Shown here in pieces: positions 1 to 8,672 of a stretch of 64,000 bases of DNA (the stretch's first letter is position 1; every line of letters starts with the position of its first letter). The translations under genes and the position numbers were made by a program. Below the pieces are notes generated by a model that was not told the origin of the DNA, searched no databases, and was given only the letters and a program-made list of their open reading frames with translations. The stretch comes from Clusia tigrina (lineage: Eukaryota > Arthropoda > Insecta > Diptera > Clusiidae), in contig CAKKTE020000077.1 in NCBI GenBank assembly GCA_920105625.2, forward strand, positions 1-64,000. Direction: 5' to 3'.

Positions 1-100
1 ATACCCCTATCTGCATCAGTCGGCGTCGCAGCCTCTGCCAGCGTCTCTGAAGCCGTCTCAGTCGCTGCCGCAGACGATTGGGGGGTTTGCTGCCTTCTCT

Positions 101-222
101 ATGCCTATATCTACCCCTATCTGCCTCAGTCGGCGTCTCAGTCGGCGTCGCTGCCTCTGTCAGCGTCTCTGTAGGAGTCTCAGTCGTTGCCGCTGTCGAT
201 TGGGGGTTCTGCTGCCTTTTCT
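101..222 (+). repeat. Reference 122-bp unit (n=12 hexamers)
   Basis: A clean example of the longest common class, counted from one ATGCC landmark to the next. A closely similar 122-bp consensus contains about 12 A, 41 C, 33 G and 36 T (61% G+C, AT skew about -0.5) and 10 CpG where about 11 are expected from base composition. The class differs from 110-bp units by two extra hexamers (GTCTCA GTCGGC), seen as the doubled CAGTCGGCGTCTCAGTCGGC. This copy has the GTAGGAGTC and TCGTTGCC sub-variants and is followed by a 104-bp unit, a pairing that recurs throughout the array. Confidence 0.93.
129..200 (+). repeat. Hexamer block inside the unit (12 hexamers)
   Basis: These 72 bp split exactly into twelve hexamers, nearly all beginning GTC or GCC: GTCGGC, GTCTCA, GTCGGC, GTCGCT, GCCTCT, GTCAGC, GTCTCT, GTAGGA, GTCTCA, GTCGTT, GCCGCT, GTCGAT. 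This inner periodicity explains why units change length in steps of 6 or 12 bp. Translated in one frame it gives alternating Val-X dipeptides, which reflects the hexamer phase and is not evidence of a protein. The likely origin is hexamer amplification followed by capture into the longer unit (inference). Confidence 0.9.
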
Positions 223-250
223 ATACCTATATCTACCCCTATCTACCTCA
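201..250 (+). repeat. Constant 50-bp module of the unit
   Basis: Exactly 50 bp separate the end of one hexamer block (GTCGAT) from the start of the next (GTCGGC). The module holds the G-run, TTCTGCTGCC, a pyrimidine tract, CTATACCTATATC, TACCCCTATC and TACCTCA. The same 50-bp spacing is obtained for the 98-, 104-, 110-, 116- and 122-bp classes. Its main variation is the length of the G-run, the dinucleotide after CTAT (GCC, GGC, ACC, GAC or GTC) and TACCCC versus TAACCC. Part of it also looks hexameric (TATGCC TATATC TACCCC TATCTG), so it may itself be a decayed hexamer series. Confidence 0.88.
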
Positions 251-326
251 GTCGGCGCCTCTGTCGGCGTCTCTGTAGGCGTCTCAGTCGCAGCCGCTGT
301 CGATTGGGGGGTTTGCTGCCTTCTCT
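223..326 (+). repeat. 104-bp unit class (n=9)
   Basis: Begins ATACCTATATC and contains GTCGGC GCCTCT GTCGGC GTCTCT GTAGGC GTCTCA and three more hexamers: nine in all plus the 50-bp module. Its diagnostic string is CAGTCGGCGCCTCTGTCGGC with the ATACC start. This class recurs dozens of times, nearly always directly after a unit ending GATTGGGGGTTCTGCTGCC, so the two travel as a pair through the array. Confidence 0.9.
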
Positions 327-678
327 ATGGCAATATCTACCCCTATCTGCCTCAGTCGGCATCGCAGCCTCTGTCAGCGTCTCTGAAGCCGTCTCAGTCG
401 CTGGCGCTGTCGATTGGGGGGCTGATGATTTCTCTATGCCTATATCTACCTCAATCTGCCTCAGTCGGCGTCTCAGTCGGCGTCGCAGCCTCTGTCAGCG
501 TCTCTGTAGGCGTCTCAGTCGCTGGCGCTGTCGTTTGGGGGGCTGATGATTTCTCTATGCCTATATCTACCCCTATCTGCCTCAGTCGGCGTCTCAGTCG
601 GCTCGCAACCTTTGTCAGCATATCTGTAGGTACCTCAGTTGCTGCCGCAGTCGATTGGGGGGGTCTGCTGCTTTCTCT

Positions 679-788
679 ATGCCAATATCTAACCCTATCT
701 GCCTCAGTCGGCGTCGCAGCCTCTGTCAGCGTCTCTGTAGGCGTCTCAGCCACTGGCGCTGTCGATTGGGGGGTCTGCTGCCTTCTCT
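679..788 (+). repeat. 110-bp unit class (n=10)
   Basis: Begins ATGCCAATATCTAACCC, has a single GTCGGC GTCGCA entry and ten hexamers, with the GCCACT GGCGCT GTCGAT ending. The TAACCC variant occurs mainly in units of this ATGCCAATATC type. The class differs from 122-bp units only by lacking one 12-bp GTCTCAGTCGGC repeat. Confidence 0.9.
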
Positions 789-2232
789 ATGCCTATATCT
801 ACCCCTATCTGCCTAAGTCGGTGTCTCAATCGGTGTCGCAACCTATGTCAGTGTTTCTGTAGGTGGCTCAGTCGCTGCCTCTGTCGATTGGTGGGGTCTG
901 CTGCTTTCGCTATGCCAATATCTAACCCTATCTACCTCAGTCGGCGTCGCAGCCTCTGTCAGCGTCTCTGAAGGCGTATCAGTCGCTGCCGCAGTCGATT
1001 GTGGGGGGTTTGCTGCCTTCTCTATGCCTATATCTACCCCTATATGCCTCAATCGTCGTCGCAGCCCCTGTCAGAGTCTCTGTAGGCGTCTCAGTCTCTG
1101 CCGCTGTCGATTGGGATGTCTGCTGCCTTCTCTATGTCTATCTCTACCCCTATCTGCCTCAGTCGACGTCTCAATCGGTGTCGCAACCTCTGTCAGTGTA
1201 TCTGTAGGAGTCTCAGTCGTTGCCGCTGTCGATTGGGGGTTCTGCTGCCTTTTCTATACCTATATCTACCCCTATCTACCTCAGTCGGCGCCTCTGTCGG
1301 CGTCTCTGTAGGCGTCTCAGTCGCAGCCGCTGTCGATTGGGGGGTTTGCTGCCTTCTCTATGGCAATATCTACCCCTATCTGCCTCAGTCGGCATCGCAG
1401 CCTCTGTCAGCGTCTCTGAAGCCGTCTCAGTCGCTGGCGCTGTCGATTGGGGGGCTGATGATTTCTCTATGCCTATATCTACCTCTATCTGCCTCAGTCG
1501 GCGTCTCAGTCGGCGTCGCAGCCTCTGTCAGCGTCTCTGTAGGCGTCTCAGTCGCTGGCGCTGGCGTTTGGGGGGCTGATGATTTCTCTATGCCTATATC
1601 TACCCCTATCTGCCTCAGTCGGCGTCTCAGTCGGCTCGCAACCTTTGTCAGCATATCTGTAGGTACCTCAGTTGCTGCCGCAGTCGATTGGGGGGTCTGC
1701 TGCTTTCTCTATGCCAATATCTAACCCTATCTGCCTCAGTCGGCGTCGCAGCCTCTGTCAGCGTCTCTGTAGGCGTCTCAGCCACTGGCGCTGTCGATTG
1801 GGGGGTCTGCTGCCTTCTCTATGCCTATATCTACCCCTATCTGCCTAAGTCGGTGTCTCAATCGCTGTCGCAACCTATGTCAGTGTTTCTGTAGGTGGCT
1901 CAGTCGCTGCCTCTGTCGATTGGTGGGGTCTGCTGCTTTCGCTATGCCAATATCTAACCCTATCTACCTCAGTCGGCGTCGCAGCCTCTGTCAGCGTCTC
2001 TGAAGGCGTATCAGTCGCTGCCGCAGTCGATTGTGGGGGGTTTGCTGCCTTCTCTATGCCTATATCTACCCCTATATGCCTCAATCGTCGTCGCAGCCCC
2101 TGTCAGAGTCTCTGTAGGCGTCTCAGTCTCTGCCGCTGTCGATTGGGATGTCTGCTGCCTTCTCTATGTCTATCTCTACCCCTATCTGCCTCAGTCGACG
2201 TCTCAATCGGTGTCGCAACCTCTGTCAGTGTA

Positions 2233-2542
2233 TCTGTAGGCGTCTCAGCAACTGGCGCTGTCGATTGGGGGATCTGCTGCTTTCGCTATGCCAATATCTA
2301 ACCCTATCTACCTCACTCGGCGTCGCAGCCTCTGTCAGCGTCTCTGTAGGCCTCTCAGTCGCTGCCGCTGTCGATTGGGGGGTTTGCTGCCTTCTCTATG
2401 GCAATATCTACCCCTATCTGCCTCAGTCGGCGTCATAGCCTCTGTCAGCGTCTCTGTAGGCGTCTCAGTCGCTGCCGCTGTCGATTGGGGGTCTGCTGCC
2501 TTCTCTATGCCTATATCTACTCATATCTGCAACAGTCGGCAT
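2233..2542 (+). repeat. Ordinary array units between HOR blocks
   Basis: Units of 110-bp and related types, including ATGCCAATATCTAACCC and ATGGCAATATC starts. They show no local higher-order period that I could detect. The last unit contains TACTCATATCTGCAACAG, a locally unusual form of the constant module. No gene or other element is visible. Confidence 0.8.
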
Positions 2543-2810
2543 TTCTGTAGGTGTCTCAGTCGCTGCCGCTATCGATTGGTGGGGTTTGCTGCTTTTTCTA
2601 TGCCTATAACTACCCCTATCTGCCTCAGTCGGCGTCTCAGTCGGCTCGCAACCTTTGTCAGCATATCTGTAGGTATCTCAGTTGCTGCCGCAGTCGATTG
2701 GGGGGGTCTGCTGCTTTGTCTATGCCAATATCTAACCCTATCTACCTCACTCGGCGTCGCAGCCTCTGTCAGAGTCTCTGAAGGCGTCTCAGTCGCTGCC
2801 GCAGTCGATT

Positions 2811-2828
2811 GGGGGGGGGGGGGGGGGG
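2811..2828 (+). repeat. G18 homopolymer
   Basis: Eighteen consecutive G follow CCGCAGTCGATT, where most units carry five to seven. The next unit is the CAGTCGTCGTCGCAGCCC type. Such a run could form a G-quadruplex or other unusual structure and would be prone to slippage and to sequencing error, so the exact length is uncertain. Confidence 0.9.
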
Positions 2829-3513
2829 TTTGCTGCCTTCTCTATGCCTATATCTACCCCTATATGCCTCAGTCGTCGTCGCAGCCCTTGTCAGAGTCTC
2901 TGTTGGCGTCTCAGTCGTTGCCGCTGTCGATTGGGGGTTCTGCTGCCTTCTCTATACCTATATCTACCCCTATCCACCTCAGTCGGCGCCTCTGTCGGCG
3001 TCTCTGTAGGCGTCTCAGTCGCTGCCGCTGTCGATTGGGGTGTCTGCTGCCTTCTCTATGCCTATATCTACCCTATCTGCCTCAATCGGCGTCTAAGTCG
3101 GCGTCGTAGCCTCTGTCAGCGTCTCTGTAGGCGTCTCAGTCACTACCGCTGTCGATTGGGTGGTCTCCTGCCTTCTCTATGCTGATTTCTCTATGCCAAT
3201 ATCTAACCCTATCTGCCTCAATCGGTGTCGCAACCTCTGTCAATGTTTCTGTAGGTGTCTCAGTCGCTGCCGCTATCGATTGGTGGGGTTTGCTGCTTTT
3301 TCTATGCCTATAACTACCCCTATCTGCCTCAGTGGGCGTCTCAGTCGGCTCGCAACCTTTGTCAGCATATCTGTAGGTATCTCAGTTGCTGCCGCAGTCG
3401 ATTGGGGGGGTCTGCTGCTTTGTCTATGCAATATCTAACCCTATCTACCTCACTCGGCGTCGCAGCCTCTGTCAGAGTCTCTGAAGGCGTCTCAGTCGCT
3501 GCCGCAGTCGATT

Positions 3514-3530
3514 GGGGGGGGGGGGGGGGG
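3514..3530 (+). repeat. G17 homopolymer
   Basis: Seventeen G in the position equivalent to the run at 2,811, within the second copy of the 704-bp duplication. It has the same upstream (CCGCAGTCGATT) and downstream (TTTGCTGCC, then the CAGTCGTCGTCGCAGCCC unit) context. Confidence 0.9.
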
Positions 3531-3620
3531 TTTGCTGCCTTCTCTATGCCTATATCTACCCCTATATGCCTCAGTCGTCGTCGCAGCCCTTGTCAGAGTC
3601 TCTGTTGGCGTCTCAGTCGC

Positions 3621-4206
3621 TGCTGCTGTCGATTGGTAAGTCTGCTGCCTTCTCTATGCCTATCTCTACCCCCATCTGCCTCTGTCGGCGTCTCAATCGG
3701 TGTCGCAACCTCTGTCAGTGTATCTGTAGGCGTCTCAGTCGCTACCGCTGTCGATTAGGGGGGTCTGCCGCCTTCTCTATGTCTACCCATATCTGCCTCA
3801 GTCGACGTCTCAGTCGGCGTCTCTGTAGGCGTCTCAGTCGCTGCCGCTGGCGATTGGGGGGTTTGCTGCCTTCTCTATGGCAATATCTACCCCTATCTGC
3901 CTCATTGGGCGTCGCAGCCTCTGTAAGCGTTTCTGTAGGCCTCTCAGTCGCTGCCGATGTCGATCTGGGTTTGCTGCCTTTTCTATGGCAATATCTACCC
4001 CTATCTGCCTCAGTCGGCGTCGCAGCCTCTGTCAGCGTCTCTCAAGGCGGCTAAGTCGCTGCCGCAGTCGATTGGGGGGGTTTCCTGCCTTCTCTATGCC
4101 TATATCTACCCCTATTTGCCTCAGTCGGCGTCGCAGCCTCTGTCAGCGGTTCTGTAGACGTCTCAGTCACTGCCGGTGTCGATAAGGGGGGTCTGCTGCT
4201 TTCTCT
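3621..4206 (+). repeat. Isolated GATCTGGGTTT marker module
   Basis: Includes the unit ending GTCGATCTGGGTTTGC near 3,961 in place of GTCGATTGGGG. It is preceded by an ATGGCAATATC unit with CCTCATTGGGCGTC and GTAAGCGTTTC, and followed by units with CTCAAGGCGGC and GTCGATAAGGGG. The same ordered module recurs twelve more times, but only between 33.5 and 51 kb, so this is a distant solitary copy. TGGTAAGTCTGC near 3,630 and GATTAGGGG near 3,754 are further module markers. Confidence 0.82.
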
Positions 4207-4676
4207 ATGCCAATATCTACCCCTATCTGCCTCAGTCGGCGTCTCAGTCGGTGTCGCAGCCTCTGTCAGCGTCTCTGTAGGAGTCTCAGTCGTTTCCGCT
4301 GTCGATTGGGGGTTCTGCTGCCTTCTATATACCTATATCTACCCCTATCTACCTCAGTCGGCGCCTCTGTCGGCGTCCCTGTAGGCGTCTCTGTAGGCGT
4401 CTCAGTCGCTGCCGCTGTCGATTGGGGGGTTTGCTGCCTTCTCTATGGCAATATCTACCCCTATCTGCCTCAGTCGGCGTCGTAGCCTCTGTCAGCATCT
4501 CTGTAGGCCTCTCAGTCGCTGCCGCTGTCGATTGGGGGGTTTGCTGCCTTCTGTATGCCTATATCTACCCCTATCTGCCTCAGTCGGCGTCTCAGTCGGC
4601 GTCGCAGCCTCAGTCAGCGTTTCTGTGGGCGTCTCAGTCGCTGCCGCTGTCGATTGGGATGTCTGCTGCCTTCTCT

Positions 4677-5003
4677 ATGCCTATATCTACCCCTATCTGC
4701 TTCAGTCGGCGTCGCAGCCTCTGTCAGCGTCTCTGAAGGCGTCTCAGTCGCTGCCGCAGTCGATTGGGGGGGTTTGCTGCCTTCTCTATGCCTATATCTA
4801 CCCCTATCTGCCTCTGTCGCAGCCTCTGTCAGCGTCTCTGTAGGCGTCTCAGTCGCTGCCGCTGTCGATTGGGATGTCTGCTGCCTTCTCTATGCCTATA
4901 TCTACCCCTATCTGCTTCAGTCGGCGTCGCAGCCTCTGTCAGCGTCTCTGAAGGCGTCTCAGTCGCTGCCGCAGTCGATTGGGGGGGGTTTGCTGCCTTC
5001 TCT
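4677..5003 (+). repeat. 215-bp two-unit duplication
   Basis: The unit at 4,677 (CTGCTTCAGTCGG, GTCTCTGAAGGC) is repeated at 4,892. Between them is a 104-bp unit at 4,788-4,891 made by loss of one hexamer (CTGCCTCTGTCGCAGCC). The two CTGCTTCAG units are nearly identical (111 and 112 bp, differing in G-run length). The arrangement is a small local duplication. Confidence 0.85.
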
Positions 5004-5119
5004 ATTCCTATATCTACCCCTATCTGCCTCAGTCGGCGTCTCAGTCGGCGTCGCAGCCTCTGTCAGCGGTTCTGTAGACGTCTCAGCCGCTGCCGCTGTC
5101 GAGAAGGGGGGCCTTCTCT
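5004..5119 (+). repeat. GAGAAGGGG variant unit, 116 bp
   Basis: This unit ends GTCGAGAAGGGGGGCC instead of GATTGGGGGGTCTGCTGCC. It lost 6 bp from the constant module and keeps twelve hexamers, so the length is again 2 modulo 6. It usually comes with the GGTTCTGTAGACGTC sub-variant. Further examples end near 5,670, 10,045, 10,520, 13,860, 14,525, 19,105, 19,765, 22,165, 29,805, 41,655, 43,145, 43,495, 44,055, 45,325, 48,415, 49,105 and 52,280. A related GATAAGGGG form occurs near 4,180, 33,730, 36,748, 42,000, 45,890, 46,810, 47,380 and 51,138. Confidence 0.88.
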
Positions 5120-5682
5120 ATGCCAATATCTACCCCTATCTGCCTCAGTCGGCGTCTCAGTCGGTGTCGCAACCTCTGTCAGCGTCTCTGTAGGAGTCTC
5201 AGCCGTTGCCGCTGTCAATTGGGGGTTCTACTGCCTTCTCTATACCTATATCTACCCCTTTCTACCTCAGTCGGCGCTTCTGTCGGCGTCTCTGTAGGCG
5301 TCTCAGTCGCTGCCGCTGTCGATTGGGGGGTTTGCTGCCTTCTCTATGGCAATATCTACCCCTATCTGCCTCAGTCGGCGTCGTAGCCTCTGTCAGCCTG
5401 TCTGTAGGCCTCTCAGTCGCTGCCGCTGTCGATTGGCGGGTCTGCTGCCTTCCCTATGCCTATATCTACACCTATATGCCTCAGTCGTCGTCGCAGCCCT
5501 TGTCAGAGTCTCTGTAGGCATCTCAGTCGCTGCCGCTGTCGATTAGGATGTCTGCTGCCTTCTCTATGCCTATCTCTACACCCCATCTGCCTCAGTCGGC
5601 GTTTCAATCGGTGTCGCCACCTCTGTCAGTGTATCTGTAGGCGTCTCAGTCGCTACCGCTGTCGAGAAGGGGGGCCTTCTCT
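5120..5682 (+). repeat. Mixed units between HOR blocks
   Basis: Contains the GTAGGAGTC/ATACC pair, an ATGGCAATATC unit, a CAGTCGTCGTCGCAGCCC unit and a GATTAGGATGTC unit, closed by a second GAGAAGGGG unit near 5,663. GTTTCAATCGGTGTCGCC near 5,600 recurs near 6,405. No non-repeat sequence is present. Confidence 0.8.
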
Positions 5683-7105
5683 ATGCCAATATCTACCCCT
5701 ATCTGCCTCAGTCGGCTTCTCAGTCGGTTCGCAACCTTTGTCAGCATATCTTTAGGTATCTCAGTTGCTGCCGCAGTCGATTGGTGGGGTCTGCTGCTTT
5801 CTCTATGCCAATATCTAACCCTATCTGCCTCAGTCGGCGTCGCAGCCTCTGTCAGCGTCTCTGTAGGCGTCTTAGTCACTGGCGCTGTCGATTGGCGGGT
5901 CTGCTGCCTTCTCTATGCCTATATCTACCCCTATCTGCCTAAGTCGGCGTCTCAATCGGTGTCGCAACCTCTGTCAATGTTTCTGTAGGTGTCTCAGTAG
6001 CTGCCGCTGTCGATTGGTGGGGTCCGCTGCTTTCTCTATGCCAATATCTAACCCTATCTGCCTCAGTCGGCGTCGCAGCCTTTGTCAGCGTCTCTGTAGG
6101 TGTTTCAGTTGCTGCCGATGTCGGTTGGGGGGTCTGCTGCCTTCTCTATGACTATATCTACCCCTATATACCTCACTCGGCGTCGCAGCCTCTGTCAGCG
6201 TCTCTGGAGGCGTCTCAGTCACTGGCGCTGTCGATTGGCGGGTCTGCTGCCTTCCCTATGCCTATATCTACACCTATATGCCTCAGTCGTCGTCGCAGCC
6301 CTTGTCAGAGTCTCTGTAGGCGTCTCAGTCGCTGCCGCTGTCGATTAGGATGTCTGCTGCCTTCTCTATGCCTATCTCTACACCCCATCTGCCTCAGTCG
6401 GCGTTTCAATCGGTGTCGCCACCTCTGTCAGTGTATCTGTAGGCGTCTCAGTCGCTACCGCTGTCGATTAGGGGGGTCTGCCGCCTTCTCTATGCTTATA
6501 TATACCCATATCTGCCTCAGTCAGCGTCTCTGTCGGCGTCGCAGCCTCTGTCAGCGTCTCTGTAAGCGTCTCAGTCACTGGCGCTGTCGATTGGGGGGTC
6601 TGCTGCCTTCTCTATGCCTATAACTACCCCTATCTGCCTCAGTCGGCGTCTCAATCGGTGTCGCAACCTCTGTCAGCGTCTCTGTAGGTGTCTCAGTTGC
6701 TGCCGCTGTCGATTGGGGGATCTGCTGCCTTCTCTATGCCTATATCTACCCCTAACTGCCTCAGTCTGCGTCGCAGCCTCTGCCAGCGTCTCTGAAGCCG
6801 TCTCAGTCGCTGCCGCAGTCGATTGGGGGGTTTGCTGCCTTCTCTATGCCTATATCTACCCCTATCTGCCTCAGTCGGCGTCTCAGTCGGCGTCGCAGCC
6901 TCTGTCAGCGTCTCTGTAGGAGTCTCAGTCGTTGCCGCTGTCGATTGGGGGTTCTGCTGCCTTTTCCATACCTATATCTACCCCTATCTACCTCAGTCGG
7001 CGCCTCTGTCGGCGTTTCTGTAGGCGTCTCAGTCGCTGGCGCTGTCGATTGGGGGGTTTGCTGCCTTCTCTATGGCAATATCTACCCCTATCTGCCTCAG
7101 TCGGC
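5683..7105 (+). repeat. 1.42-kb segment copied at 15,379-16,800
   Basis: The order of marker units matches the region 9,695 bp downstream. Shared markers include CTTCTCAGTCGG with TTCGCAACC, GATTGGTGGGGTCCGCTGC, TTTCTCTATGACTATATC, CAGTCGTCGTCGCAGCCC, GATTAGGATGTC and CATACCTATATC. It diverges near 7,105, where the other copy has GGCATCGCAGTTGGCGTC. Most of the segment also recurs at 30.6-31.9 kb, minus one unit of about 112 bp. This is a long-range copy, not a local tandem. Confidence 0.85.
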
Positions 7106-8463
7106 ATCGCAGCCTCTTTCAGCATCTCTGAAGCCGTCTCAGTCGCTGCCGCAGTCGATTGGGGGGTTTGCTGCCTTCTCTATGCCTATATCTACCCCTA
7201 TCTGCCTCAGTCGGCGTCTCAGTTGGCGTCGCAGCCTCTGTCAGCGTCTCTGTAGGCGTCTCAGTCGCTGGCGTTGTCGATTGGGGGGCTGATGATTTCT
7301 CTATGCCTATATCTACCCCTATCTGCCTCAGTCGGCGTCTCAGTCGGCTCGCAACCTTTGTCAGCATATCTGTAGGTACCTCAGTTGCTGCCGCAGTCGA
7401 TTGGGGGTGGTCTGCTGCTTTCTCTATGCCAATATATAACCCTATCTGCCTCAGTCGGCGTCGCAACCTCTGTCAGCGTCTCTGTAGGCGTCTCAGCCAC
7501 TGGCGCTGTCCATTGGGGGGTCTGCTGCCTTCTCTATGCCTGTATTTACCCCTATCTGCCTAAGTCGGTGTCTCAATCGGTGTCGCAACCTCTATCAGTG
7601 TTTCTGTAGGTGTCTCAGTCGCTGCCGCTGTCGATTGGTGGGGTCTGCTGCTTTCGCTATGCCAATATCTAACCCTATCTACCTCACTCGGCGTCGCAGC
7701 CTCTGTCAGCGTCTCTGAAGGCGTCTCAGTCGCTTCCGCAGTCGATTGGGGGGTTTGCTGCCTTCTCTATGCGTATATCTACCTCTATATGCCTCAATCG
7801 TCGTCGCAGCCCCTGTCAGAGTCTCTGTAGGCGTCTCAGTGGCTGCCGCTGTCGATTGGTTTGTCTGCTGCCTTTTCTATGTCTATCTCTACCCCTATCT
7901 GCCTCAGTCGGCGTCTCAATCGGTGTCGCTACCTCTGTCAGTGTATCTGTAGGCGTCTCAGCCACTGCCGTTGTCGATTGGGGGGTTTGCTGCCTTCTCT
8001 ATGGCAATATCTACCCCTATCTGCCTCAGTCGGCGTCGTAGCCTCTGTCAGCGTCTCTGTAGGCGTCTCAGTCGCTGCCGCTGTCGATTGGGGGTCTGCT
8101 GCCTTCTCTATGCCTATATCTACTCCTATCTGCATCAGTCGGCGTCTCATTCGGTGTCGCAGCCTCTGTCAGCGTCTCTGTAGGCGTCTCAATCGTTGCC
8201 GCTGTCGATTGGGGGGTCTGCTGCCTTCTCTATGATTATATCTATAATTATATGCCTCAGTCGGCATCGCAGCCTCTGTCAGCGGTTCTGTAGGCGTCTC
8301 AGTCGCTGCCGCTGTCGATTGGGGGGTATGCTGCTTTCTCTATGCCAATATCTACCCCTATCTGCCTCAGTCGGCATCTCAGTCGTTGTCTCAGCCTCTG
8401 TCAGCGTCTCTGTAGGAGTCTCAGTCGTTGCCGCTGTCGATTGGGGGTTCTGCTGCCTTCTCT
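7106..8463 (+). repeat. Relative of the 168-2,232 block
   Basis: Carries GGCTGATGATT near 7,289, the GGCTCGCAACC unit, CTGTCTTTGTCG-type neighbours, GATTGGTGGGG and CAATCGTCGTCGCAGCCCC units in the same order as 168-2,232. It matches about 32.0-33.1 kb at an offset near 24,846 bp. An AT-rich unit lies at 8,231-8,248. Copies differ by missing single units, showing that units are gained and lost inside otherwise collinear blocks. Confidence 0.8.
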
Positions 8464-8672
8464 ATACCTATATCTACCCCTATCTACCTCAGTCGGCGCC
8501 TCTGTCGGCGACTCTGTAGGCGTCTCAGTCGCTGCCGCTGTCGATTGGGGGTTCTGCTGCCTTCTCTATTCCTATATCTACCCCTATCTACCTCAGTCGG
8601 CGCCTCTGTCGGCGACTCTGTAGGCGTCTCAGTCGCTGCCGCTATCGATTGGTGGGGTTTGCTGCTTTCTCT
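8464..8672 (+). repeat. Tandem duplication of one 104-bp unit
   Basis: Units at 8,464-8,567 and 8,568-8,672 are almost identical and share the private variant GGCGACTCTG. The second starts ATTCC instead of ATACC and ends GCTATCGATTGGTGGGG. This is the smallest clear duplication step: a single unit. Confidence 0.88.

Larger units (their letters stand above)
168..2232 (+). repeat. Nine-unit HOR of 1,033 bp, two tandem copies
   Basis: Copy 1 (168-1,200) and copy 2 (1,201-2,232) carry the same ordered units of 104, 109, 121, 122, 110, 123, 112, 110 and 122 bp (sum 1,033). They share rare markers: GGCTGATGATT at 421 and 1,453, GGCTCGCAACC near 600 and 1,632, and GATTGTGGGG near 998 and 2,030. I see about four differences in roughly 1 kb, including one G fewer in copy 2 near 1,690. 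This implies recent duplication of a nine-unit block. Confidence 0.92.
2543..3620 (+). repeat. 704-bp offset duplication with long G-runs
   Basis: About 375 bp at 2,543-2,917 recurs at 3,247-3,620. Both contain GATTGGTGGGGTTTGCTGC, then the GGCTCGCAACC unit, then a unit leading into a very long G-run, then a CAGTCGTCGTCGCAGCCC unit. Copy 2 has lost one C (CTATGCAATATC near 3,424 instead of CTATGCCAATATC), moving the offset from 704 to 703. The G-runs are 18 and 17 bases, so they differ between copies of the same duplication. Confidence 0.88.

Noticed and set aside
684..700. TAACCC strings as telomere repeats or interstitial telomere tracts
   Set aside because: TAACCC appears once per unit in one variant of the constant module, never in tandem; it is a one-base change from the common TACCCC.
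2811..2828. G-run as an assembly gap filler or sequencing artefact only
   Set aside because: Expanded runs recur in the same unit context at eight or more places and in paired copies, so the phenomenon is probably real, though exact lengths may be wrong.
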